Positions 43,457-52,800 of a DNA stretch of 64,000 nt are shown here, piece after piece. A model generated the notes under the pieces. It saw only the letters and a list, made by a program, of their open reading frames with translations. It did not search any database and was not told where the DNA came from. Where the stretch lies: positions 9,668 to 73,667 of the forward strand of contig JBBIUE010000015.1 in the NCBI GenBank assembly GCA_037440405.1. The letters run 5' to 3'. This DNA comes from JANMGV01 sp037440405. Its GTDB lineage: Bacteria; Planctomycetota; Planctomycetia; Pirellulales; Pirellulaceae. The position numbers were made by a program, and so were the translations under genes. Numbering within the stretch: position 1 is the first letter of the stretch; the number at the start of each line of letters is the position of its first letter.

Positions 43457-45167
43457 GCCGATGATCGCGTCGTTGTACGTTATTCGCGGTCGCCAGTTGG
43501 GAAAGCAAGTATCCCTATCGCGTCCGATAACCCGATTAGGACGGGATCCCAACAACGATTTCCAATTGCACGACACGGAAGTGTCACGGTTCCATGCTGA
43601 AATTCGCCAAGAGAATGGAAGCTTCTTGCTTGTCGACTTGCAGAGTAGTAATGGCTCGTTCATCAACGGTAATCGGATAACGTCGGCCAAGCTCAAGCAC
43701 GGTGATCGCATCCAATTTGGGCGAACGCTGTTGGTTTTTTCTCACGTTTTCATCGACAAGCTGAATGTTCCGAAGGAAAGCGATTTCGTCGCTCAAGGAG
43801 AGTCGGAGCCACCGATTATTCGAACTTCCTTGGCTTCTACATCTCTGTCTCAATCGGACGATGATCGTACTCAATCGATTCCAAGTTCGATCGCTGCTCG
43901 AAAAGACCGCAGCCACTGGGAGATCATGTACCACACGGCCCTGGCCGTAACGCGTACATCCAATATTGACGATTTGCTATCGCAGATTCTCGAACTCATT
44001 GTTCGCTGGGTGCAGTGTGACCGTGGTTGCATATTGCTGGTAGATGATGAATCGGGACAGTTATTTGTTGGTTGCTCGCGAACTCGCGGAGAAAGCGATT
44101 CCTTCGATCGAGTGCGAATCAGTAAGACTATTCTCGATTATGTCCTTTCTCAGAAGGAGGGAGTGCTGACCGGCAATGCCAAGGAAGATACACGATGGGA
44201 CAACGCGGCGAGCATCGTGCAACTCGGCATTCGCGAAGCGATCTGCGTTCCGATGCAGGGTCGCTACGGAATTGTCGGTGCGATCTACATCGATACGTCA
44301 ACTTCCATCGCGAACATCCGACCCGAAGAGCCCAATCGATTTGATGAGGACCACCTCAAGCTGATGGTGGCGATCGGGCATCAAGCCGCTTTAGCGATCG
44401 AAGACACCAACTACTATCGCGGGATGCTGCAAGCTGAACGTCTTGCCGCGATCGGCCAAACGACCGCCATGATCTCGCACCACGTCAAGAACATCTTGCA
44501 GGGCCTTCGTGGCGGTAGCTACTTGGTGCAAGAGGGAATCCAAAAACACGATTGGGAGCTCATCAGCCGGGGATGGAAATCGGTGGAGCGAAATCAAGAT
44601 CGAATTGCCAGCTTGGTTTTGGATATGTTGACCTACAGCAAGGCCCGCGAGCCACAGCGAGTTCCATCCGATGTCACCATCATTGTCGATGAGGTGATCG
44701 ACGTGATTCAGAGCCGTGCACATGATCTGGGTATTCAAATCGAGTGGCAAAAACCGTCGAACTTTCCGGTCGTTCTGCTGGACTCCGAAGCCATCCACCG
44801 TGCCATCCTGAACCTAGCAACGAACGCCATCGAAGCGGTCGAGTCACGCGAGGGAGGCAAGTTGATCTTTCGCGCCGTGGACTGGCCTGAACGAGCTCAA
44901 ATTGGAGTCGAAGTTTCCGACAATGGTCCAGGAATTCCAACGGCTGATTTAACCAGGGTGTTTTCTCTTTTCGAATCTTCAAAGGGTGCTCGCGGCACCG
45001 GACTCGGTCTACCAGTCAGTCAGAAAATCGCGCAAGAGCATGGTGGTGAAATCACGGTCGCTAGTCAAGTCAATGAAGGGACGACCTTTACATTGAAACT
45101 GCCTCGGTTGATCCCTGAAACTGCCACTCCCCGCTCTCGAATCGAAGACGTGCCAACTCAGTTCTGA
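43437..45167 (+). CDS. FHA-GAF sensor histidine kinase
   Basis: This 576-residue soluble kinase has an FHA phosphopeptide-binding domain at about 10-105 (RLGRDPNNDFQLHDTEVSRFHAE, cited here by its core GRDPNND and SRFHAE), a GAF sensor domain at about 150-310, and a histidine kinase core: the H-box ISHHVKNILQGLRGG with His near 347, N-box NLATNAIEAV near 457-466, G-box SDNGPGIP and GTGLGLPVSQKIAQEHGG near 520. No membrane segment is seen. FHA plus GAF plus HK suggests input from a Ser/Thr kinase relay together with a ligand. AAGGAG lies 6 nt before the ATG, which is inside the upstream MfnD-like gene by 20 nt. No response regulator follows. Confidence 0.93.
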   Translation: MVVKPNEPMIASLYVIRGRQLGKQVSLSRPITRLGRDPNNDFQLHDTEVSRFHAEIRQENGSFLLVDLQSSNGSFINGNRITSAKLKHGDRIQFGRTLLVFSHVFIDKLNVPKESDFVAQGESEPPIIRTSLASTSLSQSDDDRTQSIPSSIAARKDRSHWEIMYHTALAVTRTSNIDDLLSQILELIVRWVQCDRGCILLVDDESGQLFVGCSRTRGESDSFDRVRISKTILDYVLSQKEGVLTGNAKEDTRWDNAASIVQLGIREAICVPMQGRYGIVGAIYIDTSTSIANIRPEEPNRFDEDHLKLMVAIGHQAALAIEDTNYYRGMLQAERLAAIGQTTAMISHHVKNILQGLRGGSYLVQEGIQKHDWELISRGWKSVERNQDRIASLVLDMLTYSKAREPQRVPSDVTIIVDEVIDVIQSRAHDLGIQIEWQKPSNFPVVLLDSEAIHRAILNLATNAIEAVESREGGKLIFRAVDWPERAQIGVEVSDNGPGIPTADLTRVFSLFESSKGARGTGLGLPVSQKIAQEHGGEITVASQVNEGTTFTLKLPRLIPETATPRSRIEDVPTQF

Positions 45168-45240
45168 GGTGGTTGGAAGCGCGACGCTCCGACGCAGCGA
45201 TAGTGCCTAGTCCATTCGATTGACATGGCACATCCATACG

Positions 45241-46026
45241 TTAGCTGACGTTCGCCGTTTCGCGACGTGCCAGCGTGATAAACTCGGAGTCCTCTATCAC
45301 TGCAAGCGGAGCGTACTGAGGATGGCGTGACGGCTTGTAGGGATCGTTGGACTTCGTGTTGTAGCAACAAATGAGCGCCCAGCGGGGATGTTCGCTATGA
45401 TTTTGGTCCGATCGATGTAGCAAGTTTCCGTGAAAGAAAAGGCCGTCGCCAGGCTTCATTTCCACATAGACGATGGGCAAGCGTTTCAAGACGGCCTCAA
45501 CGCGCTCTGGATCAGCGCCTGTTTGCTCTCCTACCTTTCCATGATCCATCCGTCCGAGATGGTGGGAACCAGGAATGACCTGAAGGCAACCATTTTCACG
45601 GGTCGCTGGATCGACTGCGATAAAGCAACTTGCCATCGTCGGGTAGAGACAGCCATAGTTATACCAGTATCCATAGTCTTGATGCCATTCCCACGCCCCA
45701 CCGACTTTCGGCTCTTTCAGCATCATTTTGTGGTGATAGTGGTATACCTCATCATCCAGGAATTTGGACATCGGTTCGACGATTCGACGACTTCGAACAA
45801 CTGCCGCGTAGAGATCATCGCCAATAGCATTGTCGAGGCTCAGGGTGGTTCTCGCTCCCTGCGAATCCAATCGCGTCGTGGCTGCTGCGACGAGCTGTTG
45901 ATCGGCCCTCGCATATTGGGAAAGCATAGCGGCTTCCTCAGCGGAAAATAACGAACGAACCAAGACAAAGCCTTGGCGGTTAAAGGTTCGAACATCCTCA
46001 TCACTGCATCGATAAAATGCACTCAT
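45241..46026 (-). CDS. Phytanoyl-CoA dioxygenase (PhyH) family oxygenase
   Basis: A 261-residue Fe(II)/2-oxoglutarate-dependent oxygenase of the PhyH family. The iron triad is visible as HQD in AWEWHQDYGYWYNYG near residues 112-126 and the distal histidine in FFHGNLLHRSDQNHS near 202-216; the 2-oxoglutarate arginine is in PRWALICCYN near 219-228. The N-terminal FNRQGFVLVRSLFS is typical of the family. PhyH-type enzymes hydroxylate very diverse substrates, and the relatives most like this one are not characterised. It lies leftward just downstream of the intradiol dioxygenase gene; the gap is 66 nt. Functional pairing of the two oxygenases is speculative. Confidence 0.87.
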   Translation of the reverse strand: MSAFYRCSDEDVRTFNRQGFVLVRSLFSAEEAAMLSQYARADQQLVAAATTRLDSQGARTTLSLDNAIGDDLYAAVVRSRRIVEPMSKFLDDEVYHYHHKMMLKEPKVGGAWEWHQDYGYWYNYGCLYPTMASCFIAVDPATRENGCLQVIPGSHHLGRMDHGKVGEQTGADPERVEAVLKRLPIVYVEMKPGDGLFFHGNLLHRSDQNHSEHPRWALICCYNTKSNDPYKPSRHPQYAPLAVIEDSEFITLARRETANVS

Positions 46027-46092
46027 GGATTCACCGATGAACGGATTCACTGAAGTTCTTAGAAAAGAATTCGCGAACTCCCAAGCACGTGA

Positions 46093-46776
46093 CTACATGG
46101 GAGGTGTCGTCCCTCGCTCGCCGTGTTTGCCGACGACGACGATAAATTCACCGACCGGCAAACCGTCATCTTCATCGCTTTTGGCGAACGCAACGGTGAC
46201 GGCTTCCTTTTCTTGCTTGGTTAGGGCGCGATAGATTCCGTCCCCATCGTTATCACGGCCGTGCTGCTCAAAGTACATCTGCGTTGTCAAACGATCCTTC
46301 TTCGGAGCATCGATTCGAAAGTGAATATGCGGCGTTCGGCCCGGATACTTGCCCGGACGAATGGTCTTGAAGGTGTATCGCCCTTCCTCGTCCGTTTCGA
46401 TGCGGGCGAAATATTGAAAGTTGGGATCGAGTGGAGCCGGATTGTCGTCGCGCGGATGATTATACCTGCCCGACGCATTTGCTTGCCAAATCTCGACCCA
46501 CGTTCCTTTGAGAGGTTCACCGCGGACATCGATGACCTGTCCTTTGACAACGATCAATTCGCCATCCGCCAATGGTCCGTCCTCGGACGTGCGCGTCAAA
46601 TCGGCATCATAATGGGGTTGTTTTGAAATCTCTGGGACCGGATAGAAAGGCCCCTCCGTTTGGGACGGCGTAATGATCCTGTCATCCCCGATTAATTGCC
46701 CAGCGACGACTAGTCCGGCACTTCCAAGAGAAGCATCACGAAGAAACTTTCGACGAATGTAGACGAGATTTGACAT
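46093..46776 (-). CDS. Intradiol ring-cleavage dioxygenase-like protein, twin-arginine signal
   Basis: The 227-residue product begins with a twin-arginine-like signal (RRKFLRDASLGSAGLVVAG near residues 8-26), so it is exported folded. The rest is the intradiol dioxygenase beta sandwich: ITPSQTEGPFYP near 34-45, WVEIWQANASGRYNHPRDD near 92-110, YTFKTIRPGKYPGRTPHIHF near 133-152, with Tyr, Tyr, His, His positions for Fe(III) apparently kept, and ending VGEFIVVVGK. Soluble catechol dioxygenases have an extra N-terminal domain absent here; this form resembles the exported intradiol-like proteins of many environmental bacteria with unknown substrates. AAGGTGA precedes the ATG at 46776. Confidence 0.88.
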   Translation of the reverse strand: MSNLVYIRRKFLRDASLGSAGLVVAGQLIGDDRIITPSQTEGPFYPVPEISKQPHYDADLTRTSEDGPLADGELIVVKGQVIDVRGEPLKGTWVEIWQANASGRYNHPRDDNPAPLDPNFQYFARIETDEEGRYTFKTIRPGKYPGRTPHIHFRIDAPKKDRLTTQMYFEQHGRDNDGDGIYRALTKQEKEAVTVAFAKSDEDDGLPVGEFIVVVGKHGERGTTPPM

Positions 46777-47070
46777 GCTTTCACCTTGCGACCAATGGGC
46801 TTTGGAGAACGGCCGTCACTTGGCCGTCAGGAAGACATTCTGTTCCGTTATACACATTCCTGCCTCCAAATACCATCACTCGAATTTGTATCAAGTCTGA
46901 CGATTACTCCGTCGATAACGGATGTTAGGTGAGGATTTCCATTTCCGAGCTTGCTCGGCGGGAATGCTAGCCAGAGCTTGACGCTCCCTGGTTGCTATCC
47001 TAAACTCCCCGACACTCGATATTCGAGTATTCGCGAGTTCATGGCCCTAATTCAGGGAGGATTCGAGCAA

Positions 47071-47421
47071 GTGGCGAAGAACGAGATCGTGAAGGCGATT
47101 TCCGACCGAACTGGCTTCACACAAAGACAGATCAAGGAGATTTTGCGACTGACGTTTGAGGCGATCATCACAAACCTGGCAGTGGACGGCCGCGTCGAAC
47201 TTCGCAGGTTTGGAGTGTTCGAACTTCGTCAACGCAAAGCGCGCATTTGCAAGAACCCCACGACCGGCGAAATCTTGCAGATTCCTGAACGATCGGTTGT
47301 CGTGTTCAAGGCCAGCTCAGAAATGGAGCATCGAGTCATCGGACAAATTCGTCCCGACTCTTCGAGCCCAGGTTCGCGAACCAAGAAGAATTCGGCAAAG
47401 AAAGAGTTGGAAAAAGATTAA
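47071..47421 (+). CDS. HU/IHF-family nucleoid protein with basic tail
   Basis: The product is a histone-like DNA-binding protein of 116 residues starting at a GTG preceded by AGGGAGG with 10 nt between. The HU fold reads VAKNEIVKAISDRTGFTQ, then IKEILRLTFEAIITNLAV, VELRRFGVFELRQRKAR and CKNPTTGEILQIPERS. The arm motif RRFGVFELR and NPTTGE are typical. The extension beyond 95 residues (SSSPGSRTKKNSAKKELEKD-like, Lys-rich) is unlike minimal HU and resembles tails of planctomycete HU paralogues. An ATG at 47041 would add ten residues and is the alternative start. Monocistronic or with the small lipoprotein gene 52 nt downstream. Confidence 0.88.
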   Translation: MAKNEIVKAISDRTGFTQRQIKEILRLTFEAIITNLAVDGRVELRRFGVFELRQRKARICKNPTTGEILQIPERSVVVFKASSEMEHRVIGQIRPDSSSPGSRTKKNSAKKELEKD

Positions 47422-47473
47422 CAAAGTGTTGATCTGTTCGACGTAAGAGAAGAGAATTCACGGAGGATTGATG

Positions 47474-47692
47474 ATGCGTCGCTTGCTATGTGGAATCATG
47501 CTTGGCTGCTGCTTGGCCCCCATGGTCGGCTGCGTACTTCCTGCCTATTCCGCTTTGCCTCAACGGCGAGCCGAGCAATTGATCTTCACTTCTGAAAACC
47601 TTCGGAACATGTTGATGGAATGGGAACGATTCTGGTTCCTCGAAGGTCCTGATCACATGACGCCGTACCGAGTTCACGGCGGAATCATCTAG
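47474..47692 (+). CDS. Small putative lipoprotein
   Basis: A 72-residue protein with a hydrophobic start (LLCGIMLGCCLAPMVGC) that ends in a plausible lipobox (P-M-V-G-C), followed by about 50 residues: RRAEQLIFTSENLRNMLMEW, ERFWFLEGPDHMTPYR, HGGII. GGAGGA lies 6 nt before the ATG at 47474, a good ribosome binding site; two earlier in-frame starts (TTG 47468, ATG 47471) are too near it. The strong aromatic and charged pattern does not look random, and I believe similar short proteins occur in other planctomycetes, but I cannot name a family. It follows the HU-like gene in the same direction. Confidence 0.72.
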   Translation: MRRLLCGIMLGCCLAPMVGCVLPAYSALPQRRAEQLIFTSENLRNMLMEWERFWFLEGPDHMTPYRVHGGII

Positions 47693-47761
47693 CGATACCC
47701 AAGAGCCATCCGGACAACAGCGTCGAAGCTCCAGAACTTCGTTGGTCGCTTGTGGATGCTG

Positions 47762-49939
47762 CTATTTTGGAACACCCATCTCGTCCAACAGGTGGGTGGC
47801 TCCGTAGACGTGACCGGTGATCCATAACACGTAGCGTATATCCACACCGATCGATCGACTATAGCTTTCTTTCCATGCAAAATCGTTGATGGTTGCTTCG
47901 AACGTCCGATCGAAGTTGACTCCAACGAGTTCGCCGCGACCGTTGAGAACAGGACTGCCTGAATTCCCGCCGGTCGTATCCGTGCTATACAATATCGCAA
48001 CTGGTACGGAATTCAGTCGAGGATGTAGAAAAGGCCCGAAGTCACGTTGGCGAATCGCTTCGAGCAAGATCTCGGGAGCATCAAACGGTTCCATCCCGGA
48101 GTTCTTCTCAACGATACCTTGGACCGTTGAAATCGGGCTCTTCCATGCTGCATCACCGGGCGAGTAGCCTCGTACATTTCCATAAGTTATTCGCAATGTC
48201 GAGTTGGCATCAGGCACAAACGTCGCTGGGCTAAATTGCTCCTCCAATTCGATGAGCATCCCATACAGTCTCCCAAGCGATCCCTCCCGCTCTTTGTCCT
48301 TCATCCTCAATTGGAGATACTTCGGATAGAGCGAGAGCATTGTTCGAATGGCTGGATCACCGGTTTCCGCCAATTCTTCGGGACTCATGTTGATCCACGC
48401 TTCAATCGTCGATGGCTCGCCGAGGCGAGTCCCTTCAAACAGTGCGTGCATCGCCTCATTCTCGATCGAATCGCAGTTCAACCACGGCAGGAGTTCCGAC
48501 CACTCCTGCGACGCCGCAATGTCGCGCAAGCGTTTCAAAACACCGCACAGCATCAGCCGGTCCGTCGATGGATCCCAATCCTTCACATCCTGCAACAATT
48601 GCGTTTTCGTTAAGGCAAAATTGCGATCCATGTAGGGAGTTTCTCGATCCAAATCAGGTTTCGATCGTTCGTGAACGGCATCGCAGATTGTGAACGCGAA
48701 CGACAGGAGCCGACATGCCGTTCTCAACTCCCGAACGTAGTGCTCGAATTCGCCTTGCTTTGCCATCTCCTGGTAGATGGATTCGATCTCGGTAAGGACA
48801 TTCCCGTATTTTTCTGTTCTTGCGGGGTCTTGATGGATGAAGTTCAGAAGTTCGACTTCCCTCTCGGATTTCGTTTCGACGATTCTTGCGCGCCGCAAAC
48901 CTTGCAGTTGTCCGCGCGATCGCTTCTCGACATTGGCGAGGGATTTCATACGTGTTGAGTGCTTGATGGCGACTTCACGATTTGCCCGTCCGGCTTCTTC
49001 CATGACCCCGATCTGCCATTGATTGAACTCGACCAGCAGCGGTAAACGCACGTCGCGTTCATAACGAAGAAAACTGGCTGTGCGATGCCGCACGGTTCGC
49101 CCTGGATAGCCGAGGATAAAGACGAATTCATCTTCATCGACGCCTTGAGGAGCGACGGTGAGAACGCGCTTCGGACGGTAAGCAATATTCTCAGGAGCAT
49201 AAGGCGCCGATGAACCGTCCGGAGCCGTGTAAGCTCGCATGAACGCAAAGTCGCCCGTGTGCCGGGGCCACTCCCAGTTGTCGACTTCGCCGCCAAAATT
49301 TCCTACGGAAAGTGGCGGAGCGAAAACGAGTCGAACGTCTCGAAGAAAGGTGTATAGGAAAAGTACGTACGTCTTTCCCGCAAACATTTCAGCGACTTCG
49401 GCCCGCCATCCAGGGTACTCCTTTTCGTATTGCAACTCCAGTTCTTTGCGCTTTCGTTCAATGACTCGACTTCGTTCGAGCGGAGACATTTCACTGTCGA
49501 CGACTTGCAATACGGAATCCGACACATCGAAGTACTGTTGAGTAATGCGAACGGTGTAGTTGGGAGCGGGAATCTCCTCGCTTCGCGACCGCGCTTGAAA
49601 GCCAAGCTTCAGCAAATCGCGATCTGGGAGACTTGCCTGCTGAATCGCGTCAAAGGCACAATGATGATTGGTGATGATTAGTCCTTGATCCGAGACGAAT
49701 GAACCGGTACAGCCATTCACTTTGCAGATTCCATCGACGAGACTGATTTGCTGCGGATTGAACACTTGGTCCGGTGTCAGCTCCAGCCCGCGATTCTGTA
49801 GGTTCAATCGACCGAGCTCGCTGATGGGATACATGCCTTCGTCACTCCTCAAATGGTTGGAAGATGCAAGCGATGCAAGCAACAGCGCCGGCACGACATA
49901 CAATCGCTGCGGCAGGAGCCAATCGATCAGGGAAGCCAT
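47762..49939 (-). CDS. S46-family dipeptidyl-peptidase (DPP7/DPP11 type)
   Basis: A secreted serine exopeptidase of 725 residues, the usual S46 size. A signal peptide lies near residues 10-30 (LLPQRLYVVPALLLASLASS). The trypsin-like triad shows as the histidine in IITNHHCAFD near 95 and Ser 660 in TGGNSGSPVLN. Eighteen residues after the serine, the S1-pocket position is Arg 678 in GVNFDRTFE; in characterised DPP11 the equivalent Arg gives preference for Asp/Glu at P1, while DPP7 has Gly. S46 enzymes release dipeptides from N-termini and appear to be periplasmic or surface-bound. ATG 49939 follows AAGGA; the frame is open to 50203 but that part is not homologous. Confidence 0.9.
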   Translation of the reverse strand: MASLIDWLLPQRLYVVPALLLASLASSNHLRSDEGMYPISELGRLNLQNRGLELTPDQVFNPQQISLVDGICKVNGCTGSFVSDQGLIITNHHCAFDAIQQASLPDRDLLKLGFQARSRSEEIPAPNYTVRITQQYFDVSDSVLQVVDSEMSPLERSRVIERKRKELELQYEKEYPGWRAEVAEMFAGKTYVLFLYTFLRDVRLVFAPPLSVGNFGGEVDNWEWPRHTGDFAFMRAYTAPDGSSAPYAPENIAYRPKRVLTVAPQGVDEDEFVFILGYPGRTVRHRTASFLRYERDVRLPLLVEFNQWQIGVMEEAGRANREVAIKHSTRMKSLANVEKRSRGQLQGLRRARIVETKSEREVELLNFIHQDPARTEKYGNVLTEIESIYQEMAKQGEFEHYVRELRTACRLLSFAFTICDAVHERSKPDLDRETPYMDRNFALTKTQLLQDVKDWDPSTDRLMLCGVLKRLRDIAASQEWSELLPWLNCDSIENEAMHALFEGTRLGEPSTIEAWINMSPEELAETGDPAIRTMLSLYPKYLQLRMKDKEREGSLGRLYGMLIELEEQFSPATFVPDANSTLRITYGNVRGYSPGDAAWKSPISTVQGIVEKNSGMEPFDAPEILLEAIRQRDFGPFLHPRLNSVPVAILYSTDTTGGNSGSPVLNGRGELVGVNFDRTFEATINDFAWKESYSRSIGVDIRYVLWITGHVYGATHLLDEMGVPK

Positions 49940-50308
49940 GTAAAGATCCTTCAACTCTTGGAATGGGTTCTCTTGTCTCCGAAGTAACGTCCGTCGCATC
50001 GCAACCGATCGGGGCGAGATTGGGCCGGCGGAAACATGCCAAATTTCGCGATCACGTGAGGCAGTTGATAATCGTACCGCTACTGGGGAGTTATGGAAAA
50101 CGAGTGAAACGGAGCACTCGTCAGTAAACGATGTACTTGCCGTAGCCTCCCATATTTCTAGCCTTGAAGCGCAAGCTGCCCAGGCTACTTTTTCGCCGAT
50201 CATTATTTTAATTGCGATTCGGGAACCATAATGCGCCAGGTTTCGGCTTCAAGCGAGTTTCCCGCGTATAATCAAACAGATTGTTTGGTCCATCCTTGAG
50301 GAGACATA

Positions 50309-51595
50309 ATGACCTTGGCTATTCGAAACCCGATCCGCATGAGCAGAGCACTCGTTTTGCTATTCCCGTTGTTCATCCATACTGTGGTGGCTCAGGATAA
50401 GTCGATACTACAGACTCTTCAGTCCGGAAATCCGGACGATCAGATCGCGGTTCTCGCCGAGCTGAGTGAAGCTGACGATCGAGGCGCGGAGTATGTTGCC
50501 GCACTTGCCCCACTCTTGTCTGGGAAGAACAAGGATGTTGCCAATCTGGCCGCGGAGGTACTCGGGTGGATCGGACCGAAAGCAATGCCAGCCGCTCCTG
50601 CTTTGGTCGACAACATGGACGATTTGGTTGCTCTTACCAGCGATCGTGAGCAAGTGTGGATCACATTCAGTCGTGCCCTCTCTGGCATTGGCCCGGACGT
50701 TGTTCCGTATTTGATTGAGCGACTCCCGGAAGCGAATTTGGCTCAGTACTTAGGGATATGTGCTGCGTTGCATGATCTTGGAGACGCTGCGGCTCCAGCC
50801 GTACCTGCTCTGATTGCCAAGGCGGAAGGACGCGACAACACCATGGTATGGTCGGCATTGTACGCCATGGAACATGTTGGAGCTGCCGCCGAGCCGGCCA
50901 TGCCGATGATCTTGGATGCGCTGAATAACGACGACTTTCAAATGCCGTTGATCGCTTGTCGCGTAATTGCATCCCTTGGGCCGAAAGCGAAAGACGCAAA
51001 GGCTCGATTGTACGAATTAGCCGGCAGCGAGGTGCCATCGACTTGCAGCCGCGCGGCGATTGCACTCGGAGCGGTCGGATTCACTGACGGCGATGATGAG
51101 CAGCTCCTGGGTGTTCTGGTCAAGTTGCTTCACAATCCGAATCAAGTTGTTCGTGAACGAGCGGTTCAGGGAATCGGCAAGCTCGGAAAAGCTGCGGCTC
51201 CCATCGTCGAGGAAGTCCGCAACGCGGCCATGAATCCGCAATTTGCTGGACGTTCCCAAGCTTGTTTGTCCTTGTGGCGAATCACCGGCGATGCCAAGGA
51301 GCCGTTGGAAATTTTGATCCGCTTGTTTGACTCGCTCGACCACGATTTGTATGCGATTGCAGCCGTAGGTGAAATGGGGAGCGATGCTGCAGGTGCTGTC
51401 CCTGCTTTGCTTGCTGCCATCGACAACGAGGATGAGTCCTATGCGATTGAGGTCCTCAAATCGTTGGCAAAAATCGGGCCGGGGGCAAAGGATGCCTTAC
51501 CGAAGCTGCGAGAATTGTCCTCGCATTTCGATCGCGAAATTCGGACTTTGGCCAAGCAGGCCATCCGGACCATCGAGCCCCCTGCGGTCCCCTAG
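50309..51595 (+). CDS. Secreted HEAT-repeat protein
   Basis: The 428-residue product has a signal peptide (MSRALVLLFPLFIHTVVAQ, cleavage near 29) and about nine HEAT-like two-helix repeats, each ending in a turn such as VLGWIGPKA, ALHDLGDAA, VIASLGPKAKDAK, GIGKLGKAAAPI or SLAKIGPGAKDAL. Alpha-solenoids of this kind bind other proteins; no enzymatic motif is seen. Located presumably in the periplasm. GAGGAGA lies 6 nt before the ATG. It is divergent from the S46 peptidase gene and convergent with the sulfotransferase gene, whose stop is only 5 nt from its own. Confidence 0.85.
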   Translation: MTLAIRNPIRMSRALVLLFPLFIHTVVAQDKSILQTLQSGNPDDQIAVLAELSEADDRGAEYVAALAPLLSGKNKDVANLAAEVLGWIGPKAMPAAPALVDNMDDLVALTSDREQVWITFSRALSGIGPDVVPYLIERLPEANLAQYLGICAALHDLGDAAAPAVPALIAKAEGRDNTMVWSALYAMEHVGAAAEPAMPMILDALNNDDFQMPLIACRVIASLGPKAKDAKARLYELAGSEVPSTCSRAAIALGAVGFTDGDDEQLLGVLVKLLHNPNQVVRERAVQGIGKLGKAAAPIVEEVRNAAMNPQFAGRSQACLSLWRITGDAKEPLEILIRLFDSLDHDLYAIAAVGEMGSDAAGAVPALLAAIDNEDESYAIEVLKSLAKIGPGAKDALPKLRELSSHFDREIRTLAKQAIRTIEPPAVP

Positions 51596-51600
51596 AGGTC

Positions 51601-52800
51601 TCAAGCGACTTCGGCTGTCATCGGCGTTTGAATGTACCCGTATCGCATGGCGTAATCGCGCCAAGCGTTCAATACATAGGCTTCCGTTTCGGCATCCAAT
51701 TGATGCCGATTCGCTCGGTAGGACTGATTCTCAGATTGTCTTTTCACGAGCCTCTCGCGAATAACCTCGAAACCGCCCAATTCCAATTGATCGTAGATGC
51801 GTTTCATACATTGAACAGGCTCTTGAACGAAGTCTTCATATTTCACTTCGACCAATTGATTTTCGGGCAAGCCAGTTCGATGTTGGTCGAAGCCGCGATA
51901 GAGCCGCAACATGGATTCGATAATGAAATCGTCCAATTGTTCCTGAGCGATCGGCTTCTGGAATGACTGAGCATAAGCAAGCGCTCGCCACAAATGGCGG
52001 GTCGAGGGAAACAAATTGCGCGGATCGCGAACGATGTGGACGAACTTCGCGTCTGGGAAAAGCTCGCGTAAGACCCCCAATCTTCCCGTGTGCGGCGGAC
52101 TTTTGAGAATCAGTTGCTTTTGATAACGATACGTCAAAACCTTTAAGAACCAAAGAAACGTCGCTTTCCAACGCTCGAGTTCCTTTGTACTCAGATCCTC
52201 CAAGTTCAGTGCGTCCATGACTGGCCAATCGCTGCTGGGAAAGGCGATTCTCGTGTAGGTCGTCGGTGCTCCGAGATTCATTAAAGCGAATTCATCTTCT
52301 TGTGGTAGGGTCCAGCCGGCCTTCATGTTGTCCATCGGCCTCCGCTCCGGAAGCAAAAAGCGACCGAACCGCTGCACCATCGATTCGGTCAGCAAAAAAT
52401 GCCACGGAGCGAAACACTGATAGGTACTGGGAGATGCAAAACGATCATCCTCCTGAAAATACTCGTGGAGCATCGTCGTTCCACTTCTCCAATGTCCCAA
52501 GATGAACAAGGGACTATTCGAAATCTCGGTGGATGCGATGGCCCGTCCCTTCACGAGCTTTTGAACAAGAGCCAACACGTCCGTGACCGACGAAAAGAGA
52601 AAGACCGACAACGCGACGTGATACCGTCGAGGAGCAATCGAAAAACGATTACGCAACATCATTCGCCACAAAACCGGCGTCGTCATCCCATGCCAAAATC
52701 TGGGGGAATGAAGTGGGTAGCGGTGGAATTGACCACTGCTCGTCCCCTTCGCGGGGTCTGTTTCGGAAACAACGGACATGCCATTCGGCCTTTTCAACAT
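51601..52800 (-). CDS. Sulfotransferase family protein
   Basis: A 399-residue PAPS-dependent sulfotransferase. The 5'-phosphosulfate loop is LGHWRSGTTMLHEYFQ near residues 100-115, and the 3'-phosphate motif is VHIVRDPRNLFPSTRHLW near 232-249. A hydrophobic segment SVFLFSSVTDVLALVQ near 65-80 precedes the catalytic domain and could be a signal-anchor-like helix or a buried helix. QLVEVKYEDFVQEP near 318-331 matches the family's later conserved element. Members of this group in bacteria transfer sulfate to carbohydrates, lipids or peptides; substrate unknown here. Starts at 52800 (ATG) or 52779 (ATG) are both possible. Confidence 0.87.
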   Translation of the reverse strand: MLKRPNGMSVVSETDPAKGTSSGQFHRYPLHSPRFWHGMTTPVLWRMMLRNRFSIAPRRYHVALSVFLFSSVTDVLALVQKLVKGRAIASTEISNSPLFILGHWRSGTTMLHEYFQEDDRFASPSTYQCFAPWHFLLTESMVQRFGRFLLPERRPMDNMKAGWTLPQEDEFALMNLGAPTTYTRIAFPSSDWPVMDALNLEDLSTKELERWKATFLWFLKVLTYRYQKQLILKSPPHTGRLGVLRELFPDAKFVHIVRDPRNLFPSTRHLWRALAYAQSFQKPIAQEQLDDFIIESMLRLYRGFDQHRTGLPENQLVEVKYEDFVQEPVQCMKRIYDQLELGGFEVIRERLVKRQSENQSYRANRHQLDAETEAYVLNAWRDYAMRYGYIQTPMTAEVA

